From the NCBI GenBank assembly GCA_964623625.1, contig CAZUUJ010000001.1, positions 79,841 to 143,840 on the forward strand: 64,000 bases of DNA. Direction: 5' to 3'. The DNA comes from CAZLGM01 sp964623625 (GTDB taxonomy: Bacteria > Desulfobacterota > Desulfobulbia > Desulfobulbales > Desulfocapsaceae). The notes beneath the pieces were generated by a model. The model was not told the origin of the DNA, searched no databases, and saw only the letters and a program-made list of their open reading frames with translations. The position numbers and the translations under genes are program-made. Shown here in pieces: positions 50,367-58,765 of the stretch (the stretch's first letter is position 1; every line of letters begins with the position of its first letter).

Positions 50367-51611
50367 TTACATGGGGACCATAAGTTTATTTGTGTCCTCA
50401 TTCCAACTAACTACAAGATACCAGATCAGCATGGATCCTATTATAACCAGGAGTGCTGGCCCGTACCCCATAACGTCAGGAAGATATATCGCTTGACCGA
50501 AAACACCGTCTGCTTCAAAGTCATTATCTTTAAACCAGGAAGTGAAGATGGAGTTGGCCACTGCAAAGAAAGGGACAACCATGATCAGCTTAACCTGGCC
50601 TTCACCAACTCGCCACAGGGTTCCGGTACCGCAACCACCGGCGAACATAGCGCCAAGGCCAAAGAGAAAACCACCAAGAACACCACCCCAGCCAAATGTC
50701 CCGCGGACATAGTTGACAGTCGCCAGTACCGCATCCCCTTCCGCTCTCATCGGCACGGAGTATTTCAACACAGCTGCGCCGAGGGCAACAAGGCAAATGG
50801 ACAACATGACAGAACGTGCCATGGTGGTATCACCGGTCATATGTGGTTCTCTGAAACCCTGAACCATACACCAGCGTCCTCGTTGCATCGCGTAACCAAG
50901 CCCTGCTGAAATGACCAGAATTCCTGAAAGGGAATTCATATAGTCAGAATCTTCCGCCCCGGCGTAGCAGTAGGCTCCAATAATGATAAACAGGAGACCG
51001 CCGACTCCCAGAAGATACATCAGAGGTTTGGGGATTTCGAGGGTTTTGGATCCACCCGAACCCCACATGACATGTTCCATTTCCAGATAGAGGAATTTTA
51101 AACCGAGAACAACCCCGATCACCAGACCAAGCCACATGGCAAAACCGTGGGCCGACAGGTTGCCCAAGGCATTGTAGAAACCACCGACATTACAACCACC
51201 GGCAAGGGCTGCTCCGACCCCCATGAGAACACCGGCGATCACAGCTTTTACCATTTCCCGGTAAGGCGGTACCCTAAAAGCGAAATTATTTCCAAGACAG
51301 GCTGATATAAAGGCCCCTAAGACAAAACCGACCCCGATAACCGAACCGGAAGCCAACAATATTCCCCTGGGAGCCTCATCGTAATATCCGAAAATACCAG
51401 CGTCTGTATTGAACAGAGTGGCCATCCCGTACATGATCCAGTCACCCCAGTTTCTGACGGCCCCGACAGCTCCCCACGGTCTCCACCAGGCCATAATTAA
51501 AACAGAAAGAAAGGCGACAACCACTCCGGTGACTGTAGGATTCCACTCGTCCTCACAGAGAACTTTGTAGAGACCCTTCGCTTTCGACACCAACACATTA
51601 TCTTCGCTCAT
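50367..51611 (-). CDS. yedE: YeeE/YedE-family sulfur transporter
   Basis: The ATG ending at 51611 follows AAAGGAGGAGTT and gives 414 residues; a longer frame from 51704 is not supported. The protein has many transmembrane helices. Two Gly/Cys-rich motifs, AALAGGCNVGGFYN and MFAGGCGTGTLWR, are typical of the thiosulfate or sulfur-carrying YeeE/YedE transporters, in which conserved cysteines form the conduction path. It is divergent from tusA and probably brings thiosulfate or persulfide sulfur into the cell, handing it to TusA and DsrE. The paired promoters in the gap suggest joint regulation. Confidence 0.9.
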   Translation of the reverse strand: MSEDNVLVSKAKGLYKVLCEDEWNPTVTGVVVAFLSVLIMAWWRPWGAVGAVRNWGDWIMYGMATLFNTDAGIFGYYDEAPRGILLASGSVIGVGFVLGAFISACLGNNFAFRVPPYREMVKAVIAGVLMGVGAALAGGCNVGGFYNALGNLSAHGFAMWLGLVIGVVLGLKFLYLEMEHVMWGSGGSKTLEIPKPLMYLLGVGGLLFIIIGAYCYAGAEDSDYMNSLSGILVISAGLGYAMQRGRWCMVQGFREPHMTGDTTMARSVMLSICLVALGAAVLKYSVPMRAEGDAVLATVNYVRGTFGWGGVLGGFLFGLGAMFAGGCGTGTLWRVGEGQVKLIMVVPFFAVANSIFTSWFKDNDFEADGVFGQAIYLPDVMGYGPALLVIIGSMLIWYLVVSWNEDTNKLMVPM

Positions 51612-51661
51612 AACTCCTCCTTTAAGATATAAAAAAATGTTGATCTCACTTAATCCCCATT

Positions 51662-51691
51662 TCATTACCTTATCTAAGGTGTGTTTGTCAA
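51662..51691 (-). promoter_or_regulatory. Promoter candidate for yedE with overlapping palindrome
   Basis: On the minus strand TTGACA (51686-51691), 18 bases and TAATGA (51662-51667). The palindrome ACCTTATCTAAGGT (51667-51680) lies between the two boxes. A second palindrome, CACTACAACGTAGTG (51702-51716), lies just upstream of the -35 box. Both are good operator candidates. Confidence 0.5.
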
Positions 51692-51800
51692 GCACCAGGA
51701 ACACTACAACGTAGTGGTGGTTTTGGTTTTTTCCATGTTTTTCCAGTACCTTTTGAATCGATTAGCATGGGTAAGCACAGCGTCCGGAGCCATTTTGGGC

Positions 51801-51829
51801 TTGACAGTTTTCCTGGCCTAAAGTATAGA
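51801..51829 (+). promoter_or_regulatory. Strong sigma-70 promoter for the tusA-dsrE operon
   Basis: A perfect TTGACA (51801-51806), a 17-base spacer and TATAGA (51824-51829). The expected transcription start is about 85-90 bases before the tusA start codon. The rest of the yedE-tusA gap shows only the palindromes described for the yedE promoter. Confidence 0.75.
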
Positions 51830-51923
51830 TTTCTTGTTAATTCAGAACAATTTATGCGTGTTAGTGACTGCGCCCTGAGAGGAGGCAGAGCTACATTTCA
51901 GTGAAACTATTGAGGAGGAACTT

Positions 51924-52181
51924 ATGAGTGATTTCAAACAAGTAGATGACAGCGTTACGCCCACAACCGTTCTTGATGCAAAAGGATTAAGTTGTCCTAT
52001 GCCTCTGCTTCGCACCAAAAAAGAGATGAACAAACTCAACTCAGGGGATATTCTCCAGGTGGACGGAACGGATCCCGGTTCCCGTAACGATATTCCGGGA
52101 TGGTGCTCCCGTTCCGGCCATGAGTATCTTGGGGAAAAAGAAGAGTCCGGTTATTTTAGCTTTTTTATTCAAAAAGGCTAA
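51924..52181 (+). CDS. tusA: TusA-type sulfur-carrier protein
   Basis: The 85-residue protein has the TusA/SirA hallmark: DAKGLSCPMPLLRTKKEM with the sulfur-accepting Cys before Pro-Met-Pro. The following beta strand is ILQVDGTDPGSRNDIPGWC. GAGGAGGAACTT precedes the ATG. TusA carries persulfide sulfur between sulfurtransferases. Here it is the first gene of an operon with DsrE-like genes and is divergent from yedE. A hairpin with T run after the gene may reduce read-through into the following genes. Confidence 0.93.
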   Translation: MSDFKQVDDSVTPTTVLDAKGLSCPMPLLRTKKEMNKLNSGDILQVDGTDPGSRNDIPGWCSRSGHEYLGEKEESGYFSFFIQKG

Positions 52182-52211
52182 ACCGGTTTTTCATTTACAT
52201 TCAAAGTGTCT

Positions 52212-52244
52212 GGGGAGGTGTTTTCGAATATCCTCCCCTTTTTT
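52212..52244 (+). terminator. Hairpin with T run between tusA and the dsrE-like gene
   Basis: GGGGAGG pairs with CCTCCCC around a 13-base loop and is followed by six T. It sits inside the presumed operon, so it probably gives partial termination, making tusA transcript more abundant than the rest. Confidence 0.75.
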
Positions 52245-52304
52245 ACATTTCTTCTCCCGCCTCGCACTTTGAAAGCAATGTTCTTATTATAAATGGAGGA
52301 AAAG

Positions 52305-52619
52305 ATGGCAAAAAGTCTTGGTATTTTTGTTACAAATCCCAACAACTGGAACCATGTTATGGGGATTACCAAAGCTGCTAAAGCAAAAGGTTCAAAGGTA
52401 AAAGTTTTTTTTACGTGGGAAGGAACGCGAAACGCCAAACTTCCTGAATTTCCCGAACTGTGCTCCCTGGCTGACGATGTATCAATCTGTGCCGACAGCT
52501 ACAAAAAAATGGGTTTTGGTGTTGAAGATGTTCCGGCAGGTCTTGAAGCAAAAAACATGGCAACCCAGGCGCAACACGGAATTATCATTGAAGATTATGA
52601 CTGCTATATCAGTTTATAA
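52305..52619 (+). CDS. dsrE: DsrE-family sulfur-relay protein
   Basis: The start at 52305 follows GGAGGAAAAG and gives 104 residues; the frame beginning at 52293 includes that site and is not used. The sequence has the Rossmann-like DsrE/F layout: an N-terminal strand (SLGIFVTNPNN), a helix, KVKVFFTWEG, and a Cys-containing segment (CSLADDVSICADSYKKMGF) where the relay cysteine is expected. DsrE proteins accept or donate persulfide to TusA. The gene is in the tusA operon. Confidence 0.8.
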   Translation: MAKSLGIFVTNPNNWNHVMGITKAAKAKGSKVKVFFTWEGTRNAKLPEFPELCSLADDVSICADSYKKMGFGVEDVPAGLEAKNMATQAQHGIIIEDYDCYISL

Positions 52620-52633
52620 GGAGGAACCATACC

Positions 52634-52936
52634 ATGGAATATAAAAAAGTCTGTTTCATGTACCGAAACAAGGATTATGCTGTTGACGGTATGCGCTCCG
52701 CTCTTGGACTTGCCGTTGAAAATATGTATTCTTACGGTGTTGTAATGGATGTGGAAATCGATAAACTTGATGAAAACAATGTCGAATCCATAGAGATGCT
52801 GCGGGATATGGAAGGTGAGATTTTCTCTACCGAGCAGGTAAATGTGGATAAAAACGGTCTGGAACCGATAACTCTTGAAGAGTTAGGCGAGAAACTGCGC
52901 GATATGACCAATATCATTCCCTACGGATTAAAATAA
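52634..52936 (+). CDS. Conserved small protein of the sulfur-relay cluster (100 aa)
   Basis: A 100-residue acidic protein starting 14 bases after the dsrE-like gene, with AGGAGGAAC upstream. Its N-terminus (KVCFMYRNKDYAVDGMRSAL, then VENMYSYGVVMDVEI) has the alternating strand-helix pattern of the DsrE/F fold, but a catalytic cysteine is not obvious beyond Cys7. The position corresponds to the first of two hypothetical genes in the cluster linked with sulfur disproportionation. Its role is unknown. Confidence 0.75.
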   Translation: MEYKKVCFMYRNKDYAVDGMRSALGLAVENMYSYGVVMDVEIDKLDENNVESIEMLRDMEGEIFSTEQVNVDKNGLEPITLEELGEKLRDMTNIIPYGLK

Positions 52937-52955
52937 CCTTCCAGGAGATAAACTG

Positions 52956-53129
52956 ATGAAGATTTTAAATGTATACCGATCGGAACCGGATGAAGCTGTT
53001 AAAAAGCTTGTTGAAATAGTTACCAGAGATCGAGAAGAAGACAGTTTTGATTTAGGTGTTGATTCTCCGGATTATGGTGCTTTAGTTGATAAGGTATTCG
53101 ATGCCGACCAGACAATCTGCTGGTGGTAG
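52956..53129 (+). CDS. Small protein with C-terminal Cys-Trp-Trp (57 aa), sulfur-relay cluster
   Basis: A short ORF (ATG at 52956, stop TAG at 53127-53129) with a good site, CAGGAGATAA. The chain is acidic (VTRDREEDSFDLGVDSPDYG) and ends with the striking ICWW, a lone cysteine next to two tryptophans. It follows the 100-residue gene by 19 bases and is followed by a strong terminator, so it closes the operon. The C-terminal cysteine could carry sulfur as in TusB/DsrH-like relay proteins; this is inference. Confidence 0.75.
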   Translation: MKILNVYRSEPDEAVKKLVEIVTRDREEDSFDLGVDSPDYGALVDKVFDADQTICWW

Positions 53130-53150
53130 GGTATTATTTCTTAGCTGAAA

Positions 53151-53192
53151 ACAAAAAAGGTCTTTCAACTTCGGTTGGAAGACCTTTTTTGT
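53151..53192 (+). terminator. Intrinsic terminator of the sulfur-relay operon
   Basis: ACAAAAAAGGTCTT continues as a stem closed by a TTCG-type loop and pairs with AAGACCTTTTTTGT. It follows the 57-residue gene by about 20 bases. The bases 53193-53357 show nothing else. Confidence 0.9.
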
Positions 53193-53357
53193 TTCTGATG
53201 ACCACTAAGCTTCTGCTTATTGAGAGGAGTCTGCGTTTTGATGGACTAACCTCCGGTCAAGAGTCGCTCATAATAGTTTATGAAAGCTTAATCTATTAGT
53301 AAACAACCTTCTTGTTACAAAATCCTCTAAGAAATACGTGATTGTTAAAATACGCCG

Positions 53358-54500
53358 TTAAGCAGCAGACTCACCCCGACCATTTGTTGGATTTCGATGA
53401 TAATCAGATTCCAATTTACCCAAAACGGTTTGGTGAACAATCCGTCTGAAATCGTTTATTTTCTCTTTCGGGGTTTCAAACAGAATTCTATTGGTTAAAA
53501 TAACCACTGAAACCCCATTTTCCATATCCATCCACAGGGATGTCCCTGTATATCCCAGATGACCGAAGCTTTTATCTGAAAAAGCATTACCGGTTACCGG
53601 ACCGTTTACAGATGGTGTGTCAAAACCGCTGGTCCAGGTGGAGTTCCCTTTTGTCAGTGCTTTTCTCAGAAGTGAATTTGAAAAAACATCTATCTCTTCC
53701 TTCCCGAGAAAAAGCTTCATTATTTTTTCACAAAAAAGAAGAACTCTTTCCATGTTGCCAAACAGTCCTGCATGACCAGCCACCCCTCCCATCACACGGC
53801 AGTTATCATCATTCACTATACCGCAGACCGGTTTGTTTGATCGAGGATGCCAGGCTGTGGCGACACACTTATCCGGGCCCCTGTCTACATTTTTAGTATA
53901 AAGAAGTCCCCTTTTTATACCAAACGATTCAGCTATCCGGTTTTGCCAGAAAACATCAAGATTCATTCCTGTTTTATTCTCAACGATACATCCTAAAAGA
54001 ATATAACCCAGATCACTATATTCGGTGATCGATCCAGGAAGACCATGTGGTTTTTCCTGTAAGATATGATTTAGAACCGCTTCTTTCATCAGTTTATGGT
54101 TGTCGGCTTCTAACAGTTCATTATAGGCCCTGTGGGCTGGCAGCCCTGAACAGTGAGATAACAGATGTGAAAGCGTAATCTTTTCCTGCTCTTTATTAAT
54201 AGGAACCGATAACAGTGAACCGAGTCTTTCCTGCCATTCAACCACTTTCGTCTGGAGAAGATGTAAAATGGATGTTGCTGTTACTATCGGTTTTGTCAGC
54301 GAAGCTAAATCAAAGAGTGTTTTTTCATGAACATAATATTTTTTTTCAATCGGCTCTGTATAGCCACCATACAGAACTGTTTGTTCGGATTTTCCGGAAT
54401 GATCCAAAGAGCAAACTCCAACAGCCGCACCTGAAAAGAGTTTGTTCTTCAACCCTTCTTCAATATAACTCTGTATCATTTCTTTAAATTGAACTGCCAT
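53358..54500 (-). CDS. Class C beta-lactamase-like serine hydrolase
   Basis: From the ATG ending at 54500 the protein has about 380 residues; a start at 54599 would add 33 residues without motifs. It shows the SxxK nucleophile motif (DLASLTKPIVTA, Ser67 and Lys70), a Tyr motif (ITEYSDLGYILLG) and the third motif region (SFGHLGYTGTSLW). The family includes esterases, penicillin-binding carboxypeptidases and resistance enzymes. No signal peptide is evident, so a cytoplasmic esterase or peptidase is likelier than antibiotic resistance. There is no strong ribosome site. Confidence 0.82.
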   Translation of the reverse strand: MAVQFKEMIQSYIEEGLKNKLFSGAAVGVCSLDHSGKSEQTVLYGGYTEPIEKKYYVHEKTLFDLASLTKPIVTATSILHLLQTKVVEWQERLGSLLSVPINKEQEKITLSHLLSHCSGLPAHRAYNELLEADNHKLMKEAVLNHILQEKPHGLPGSITEYSDLGYILLGCIVENKTGMNLDVFWQNRIAESFGIKRGLLYTKNVDRGPDKCVATAWHPRSNKPVCGIVNDDNCRVMGGVAGHAGLFGNMERVLLFCEKIMKLFLGKEEIDVFSNSLLRKALTKGNSTWTSGFDTPSVNGPVTGNAFSDKSFGHLGYTGTSLWMDMENGVSVVILTNRILFETPKEKINDFRRIVHQTVLGKLESDYHRNPTNGRGESAA

Positions 54501-54599
54501 ATTTTTTACATATATTAAGAGGTTTTTAATTACAGTATGTGGAAATGGCTTTTGTGTTGGGGTGGTGTCCAGCTTCTTATTATCGATAGAAAAACCCAA

Positions 54600-55127
54600 C
54601 TCTTTACTTTTTTATAAACTTGTTTGATTATCAGGTTTCAATTTCTGACAATCAGGTGATTCCTCAACAGATTTTTCTGCTTTATCCAGCTCTTTCCAAA
54701 AAACTTGATTTATCCATTTTTTTGGTCGATCAAACATGTTGAAAATAAAGGGAAAATTGTTAGAAAAACCGATCCAGAAGAAGCTATAACCAACCTTATT
54801 ATTCTGTTGAATTTTTTCAATATTTTTACTACACTTGAGACTTGCTTTGCATTAGTTATACCTTTGTTTTTCCGAAAAAAATTTAAATCGTTTCCCTCTT
54901 TAAAAACCTTTTCAACAACTTTTCAGCAGCAAATGTTATCTGTTTTTTAAAACCCTGTTCGAAACAGTGTTGAAAACTGTTTTTACCCAGAAAAACGATT
55001 CTGTTCAACACCATGTTCTTTGGAAAAAGTTTTATATTTCCAGCGAGTTAATTTCACTATACACATTTAGACAGTCTTAATAAAAATAATAAAAACATAT
55101 TTATAAAGAACAGCTAAGGAAAAAAAC
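54600..55127. other. AT-rich gap before dnaN with repeated TGTTGAAAA-type motifs
   Basis: This gene-free stretch is AT-rich and holds TGTTGAAAA or its complement at 54737-54745, 54909-54917 and 54968-54976. Close variants occur at 54805-54813 and 55002-55010 (TGTTCAACA). TTGAATTTTTTCAA (54807-54820) and AAACAGTGTTGAAAACTGTTT (54962-54982) form inverted repeats. The motif is one base from TGTGGAAAA, a DnaA-box-like sequence, and TTTATCCA occurs at 54681 and 54711. It could be part of a replication origin or a dnaN control region. dnaA is not adjacent. Confidence 0.4.
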
Positions 55128-56258
55128 ATGGGACTCAATTGCACACTATTGAAGTCAGATATATTGGATGGACTGGGTAGTTTACAGAATGTGACAAACA
55201 AACGAGGAACTATTGCCATCCTGTCAAATATCCTTATTGAATCGACAAATAACTCTTTGATTCTTACCGGAACAGATCTTGAGGTTGGAATACGACTGAC
55301 GGTTGAAGCCCAAGTGCATGAGCAGGGATCGATCACCCTTCCCTCTAAAAAGCTATTTGAAATAGTTAGAGAATCGGGTTCGAATTCTATCAAGTTAAGG
55401 GAAAAAGAAAATAACTGGGTGGAAATTGTTTCCGGAAAAAGTACCTATAATTTAGCCGGTATGACCAGTAGCGATTTCCCTGAATTTCCTGTTTTTGACG
55501 AGGATAAACTTGTAGAACTTGAGAGCTTCAATGTTCTGGAACTGATCGATAAAACCATTCACTCTGTTGCGGGTGATCAGGAGAACATTTATTCGTTAAC
55601 ATCAGTTCTCTTTGAAAAAGAGGTAAAGGATGCCACCCATTATATTCGAATGATTTCTTCAGATGGCCACAGATTGTCAATCATGGAGAAAGATGTTGCT
55701 TTTGATACCGATCAGCTCAATCTCAATGAAGTAACATTAGTACCGAAAAAAGGTGTTCAGGAACTGAGAAAATTTTGTGAGAGAAAAGATACCATTCAAA
55801 TAAGTTTTGAAGAAAAGCAGATGGTTGTCACAGACAAGGATGAGGTAATGGTGATTCGTCTGAGACAGGGAGAATTTCCTAAATACAATGCCATCGTTGA
55901 TGCAGTCAAATTTGAAAATCCTATTGAGATTGACAGAGTTCCATTTCTTGAATCATTAAAAAGGATAAACCTTTTCACTGAAGATCTTTTTCATACGATT
56001 CATTTACGTATTGAAAATAATATGATGGTCCTCTCTTCACAGAATGCCGACATTGGAAATGCTAAAGATGAACAGGGTGTGTCGTATAATGGCGAACCGC
56101 TCAGTTTAGGTTTCAATTGTCGGTATTTTATCGAAACACTTCAGGTTATGGATTGTGAGAAACTCAATGCCTATATCAACTCAAATGAAAGTCCCTGTCT
56201 TATACAATCTCCGGATGATCCAGGATTTGTCTCGATTATTATGCCGATGCAGTTGTAG
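55128..56258 (+). CDS. dnaN: DNA polymerase III beta subunit (sliding clamp)
   Basis: The 376-residue protein matches the three-domain clamp. Features are TNKRGTIAILSNILIE, LTGTDLEVGIRLTVEA, the LPSKKLFEIVRE segment, FPEFPVF, SSDGHRLSIMEK, and the C-terminal end VSIIMPMQL. It forms a ring that tethers the replicative polymerase. AAGGAAAAAAAC precedes the ATG. gyrB follows by 55 bases, so dnaN, gyrB, gyrA and gpsA are probably one transcript. Confidence 0.95.
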   Translation: MGLNCTLLKSDILDGLGSLQNVTNKRGTIAILSNILIESTNNSLILTGTDLEVGIRLTVEAQVHEQGSITLPSKKLFEIVRESGSNSIKLREKENNWVEIVSGKSTYNLAGMTSSDFPEFPVFDEDKLVELESFNVLELIDKTIHSVAGDQENIYSLTSVLFEKEVKDATHYIRMISSDGHRLSIMEKDVAFDTDQLNLNEVTLVPKKGVQELRKFCERKDTIQISFEEKQMVVTDKDEVMVIRLRQGEFPKYNAIVDAVKFENPIEIDRVPFLESLKRINLFTEDLFHTIHLRIENNMMVLSSQNADIGNAKDEQGVSYNGEPLSLGFNCRYFIETLQVMDCEKLNAYINSNESPCLIQSPDDPGFVSIIMPMQL

Positions 56259-56313
56259 CCAAAAAAATAAGTAAAAGGAAGCTTGTTTAAAAACGAGTAA
56301 TAAAAGGAAAAAA

Positions 56314-58731
56314 GTGAGCGAAGAAACAAACAATTACGGTGCCGATCAGATCAAAGTACTTGATGGTTTAGAGGCGGTTCGAAAAAGACCGGCTATGTAC
56401 ATCGGCAACACGGCGGTTGAAGGACTACACCATCTTATATGGGAAGTCGTTGATAACAGTATCGATGAAGCACTGGCCGGCCACTGTGATAATATCCATG
56501 TTACGGTTCATGAGGACAACTCGGTTTCGGTAGAAGATGATGGTCGCGGTATTCCTGTAGATATTCATTCGGAAGAAAATATCTCCGCGCTGGAACTTGT
56601 TATGACGACCCTTCACGCTGGAGGGAAATTCGACCACAGCACCTATAAAGTGTCGGGCGGTTTACATGGAGTTGGTGTTTCTGTGGTAAACGCTCTTTCG
56701 GTCTGGGCTGAAGCAGAAATCAAACGGGATGGAAAAATATATAGGCAATCATATAAATATGGTGAACAACAAGGCGAACTTGAAGTGGTCGGAAAAAGTG
56801 AAAAGTCAGGAACAAAAATATCCTTTCTGGCCGACCCAGACATATTCACCGAAATAACGGCATATAATTACGAAACCATTAAAAACAGATTACGGGAACT
56901 CGCCTTTCTTAATAAAAATGTTCGGATTTTTCTTAAAGATGAACGGAGCGGCGCCAAAGATAAGTTTCGTGCCAAAGGCGGCATTAGATCATATGTTGAG
57001 TACCTCAACAGAAAAAGAACATCTGTTCATGTTGAACCGATCTTTCTAAGCGGTTCGAAGGATAAGGTCGAGGTTGAAGTTTCTTTCCAATACTTCGATG
57101 GTTATGCGGAACGGCTTTTCTCTTTTGTTAATAATATCAACACCCGGGAAGGCGGCACACATGTGGCCGGATTCAGATCAGCTTTAACCAAGTGTATCAA
57201 CCGCTATGCCAGCGATGATATCATTCCCAAAAAATTGAAGGAAAAAATGGGTGGTGATGATGTTAGAGAAGGCTTGACCTGTGTTATTTCCGTCCATGTG
57301 CCCAACCCTCAGTTTGAAGGACAGACAAAATCAAAACTTGGGAATTCTGAAGTTAAATCGATCGTTGAATCGATCTGCGCCAATCAACTAACTATTTTTC
57401 TTGAGCAGAACCCCCAGATAGCCAAAAAAATCCTGATTAAAGTTGTCGAGGCAGCCCGGGCCCGAGAGGCGGCCCGAAGAGCAAGGGATCTGTCGAGGAA
57501 AAAAGGATCCACAAGTCTGCTCATGGCGGGAAAACTAGCCGAATGTCAGGAGAAGGATCCATCAAAAAGAGAAATCTTCATTGTAGAGGGTGACTCAGCT
57601 GGCGGTTCAGCCAAACAGGGCCGGGATCGTTCAATCCAGGCCATTCTCCCTTTGCGGGGAAAAATAATGAATGTTGAGAAAGCCCGGTTTGATAAGATCC
57701 TGGGAAGTGAAGAGATAAAACAGTTAATAGGGGCTCTTGGTTGCGGAATCGGAAAGGATGAGTTTGATCTTGAAAAGCTCCGATACCACAAAGTCATTAT
57801 TATGACAGACGCCGATGTTGATGGCGCTCATATCCGCACCCTGCTGCTGACTTTTTTCTACAGGCAGATGCTACCACTAGTTCAAGGCGGCTATGTTTAT
57901 ATCGGCCAACCCCCCCTGTACCGACTTGGTAGAGGTAAGAAGGAAAAGTATTTTCTGAACGAAGATAATCTTGATGAACACCTCTTTGCAGAGGCATCCC
58001 AAAAAACAAGACTTATTGTCCGCGGCGAGCAAGATGTGGAGCTGAGTGGAGAACAGTTTGCCGTAAAACTCAAACAACTGTCTATCTTTAAACAGATCCT
58101 TGTTTTTCTCAGCAGAATGAATATCTGGGAAGAAATGGTGCTTTTTCTTCTCGATAACAACATCAAGTCAGCAGATCAATTTACCGATGAAAGTTTTGTT
58201 CAGAATTTAGTCAAACGGCTTCCTAAGGAAAAACTGGTCATCGGTCATATCCGATCCTGTCGGTGGCGTCCCGATTGTTATGAGGTTGATGTTGCCATCA
58301 AGGGAAAAGTGCAGGTCATGCTCACACTTGGACCAAGCATTCCTCTTATTAAAGAGTATCGAACAGCCCTTGCTCTTTTTCCTTATATAGAAGACCTGTT
58401 GTATGCAAACTTCACAATATCATCAACCGTAGGAAAGGAAGAAAAAGAAAAGCGAGTCGATTGCGAACGCTGGGATGATATGGTGACCCTCGTTAAAAAA
58501 CAGACTTTTAAAGGAAGCCACCTTCAACGATATAAAGGGCTTGGAGAAATGAACCCCGACCAACTCTGGAATACCACAATGAACCCCGAAAACAGAGCAC
58601 TTGTCCAGGTGTCCATCGAAAGTGCGGAAAAAGCGGATGATATGTTCACAACCCTGATGGGTGATAAAGTTGAACCAAGAAGAGAGTTCATCCAAAACCA
58701 CGCTCTGGAAGTAACCGAACTCGACATTTAA
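56314..58731 (+). CDS. gyrB: DNA gyrase subunit B
   Basis: The 805-residue protein starts with GTG after AAAAGGAAAAAA. The GHKL ATP-binding motifs are clear: WEVVDNSIDEALAG, EDDGRGIPVD, and the lid VSGGLHGVGVSVVNALS. The TOPRIM metal site is in IVEGDSAGGSAKQGRDR and MTDADVDGAHIRTLLLTFF. The length of about 800 residues indicates the extra domain inserted in TOPRIM that is typical of many Gram-negative gyrases. Its end, YKGLGEMNPDQLW, is canonical. It forms gyrase with the GyrA encoded 34 bases downstream. Confidence 0.96.
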   Translation: MSEETNNYGADQIKVLDGLEAVRKRPAMYIGNTAVEGLHHLIWEVVDNSIDEALAGHCDNIHVTVHEDNSVSVEDDGRGIPVDIHSEENISALELVMTTLHAGGKFDHSTYKVSGGLHGVGVSVVNALSVWAEAEIKRDGKIYRQSYKYGEQQGELEVVGKSEKSGTKISFLADPDIFTEITAYNYETIKNRLRELAFLNKNVRIFLKDERSGAKDKFRAKGGIRSYVEYLNRKRTSVHVEPIFLSGSKDKVEVEVSFQYFDGYAERLFSFVNNINTREGGTHVAGFRSALTKCINRYASDDIIPKKLKEKMGGDDVREGLTCVISVHVPNPQFEGQTKSKLGNSEVKSIVESICANQLTIFLEQNPQIAKKILIKVVEAARAREAARRARDLSRKKGSTSLLMAGKLAECQEKDPSKREIFIVEGDSAGGSAKQGRDRSIQAILPLRGKIMNVEKARFDKILGSEEIKQLIGALGCGIGKDEFDLEKLRYHKVIIMTDADVDGAHIRTLLLTFFYRQMLPLVQGGYVYIGQPPLYRLGRGKKEKYFLNEDNLDEHLFAEASQKTRLIVRGEQDVELSGEQFAVKLKQLSIFKQILVFLSRMNIWEEMVLFLLDNNIKSADQFTDESFVQNLVKRLPKEKLVIGHIRSCRWRPDCYEVDVAIKGKVQVMLTLGPSIPLIKEYRTALALFPYIEDLLYANFTISSTVGKEEKEKRVDCERWDDMVTLVKKQTFKGSHLQRYKGLGEMNPDQLWNTTMNPENRALVQVSIESAEKADDMFTTLMGDKVEPRREFIQNHALEVTELDI

Positions 58732-58765
58732 CGGTTGTCAATAATTAATCTACCGAAAGCAGTTT

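Noticed and set aside
53358..54500. Antibiotic-resistance beta-lactamase
   Set aside because: The class C fold motifs are present but there is no signal peptide and the third motif differs from the KTG of true AmpC enzymes; a general serine hydrolase is a safer call.
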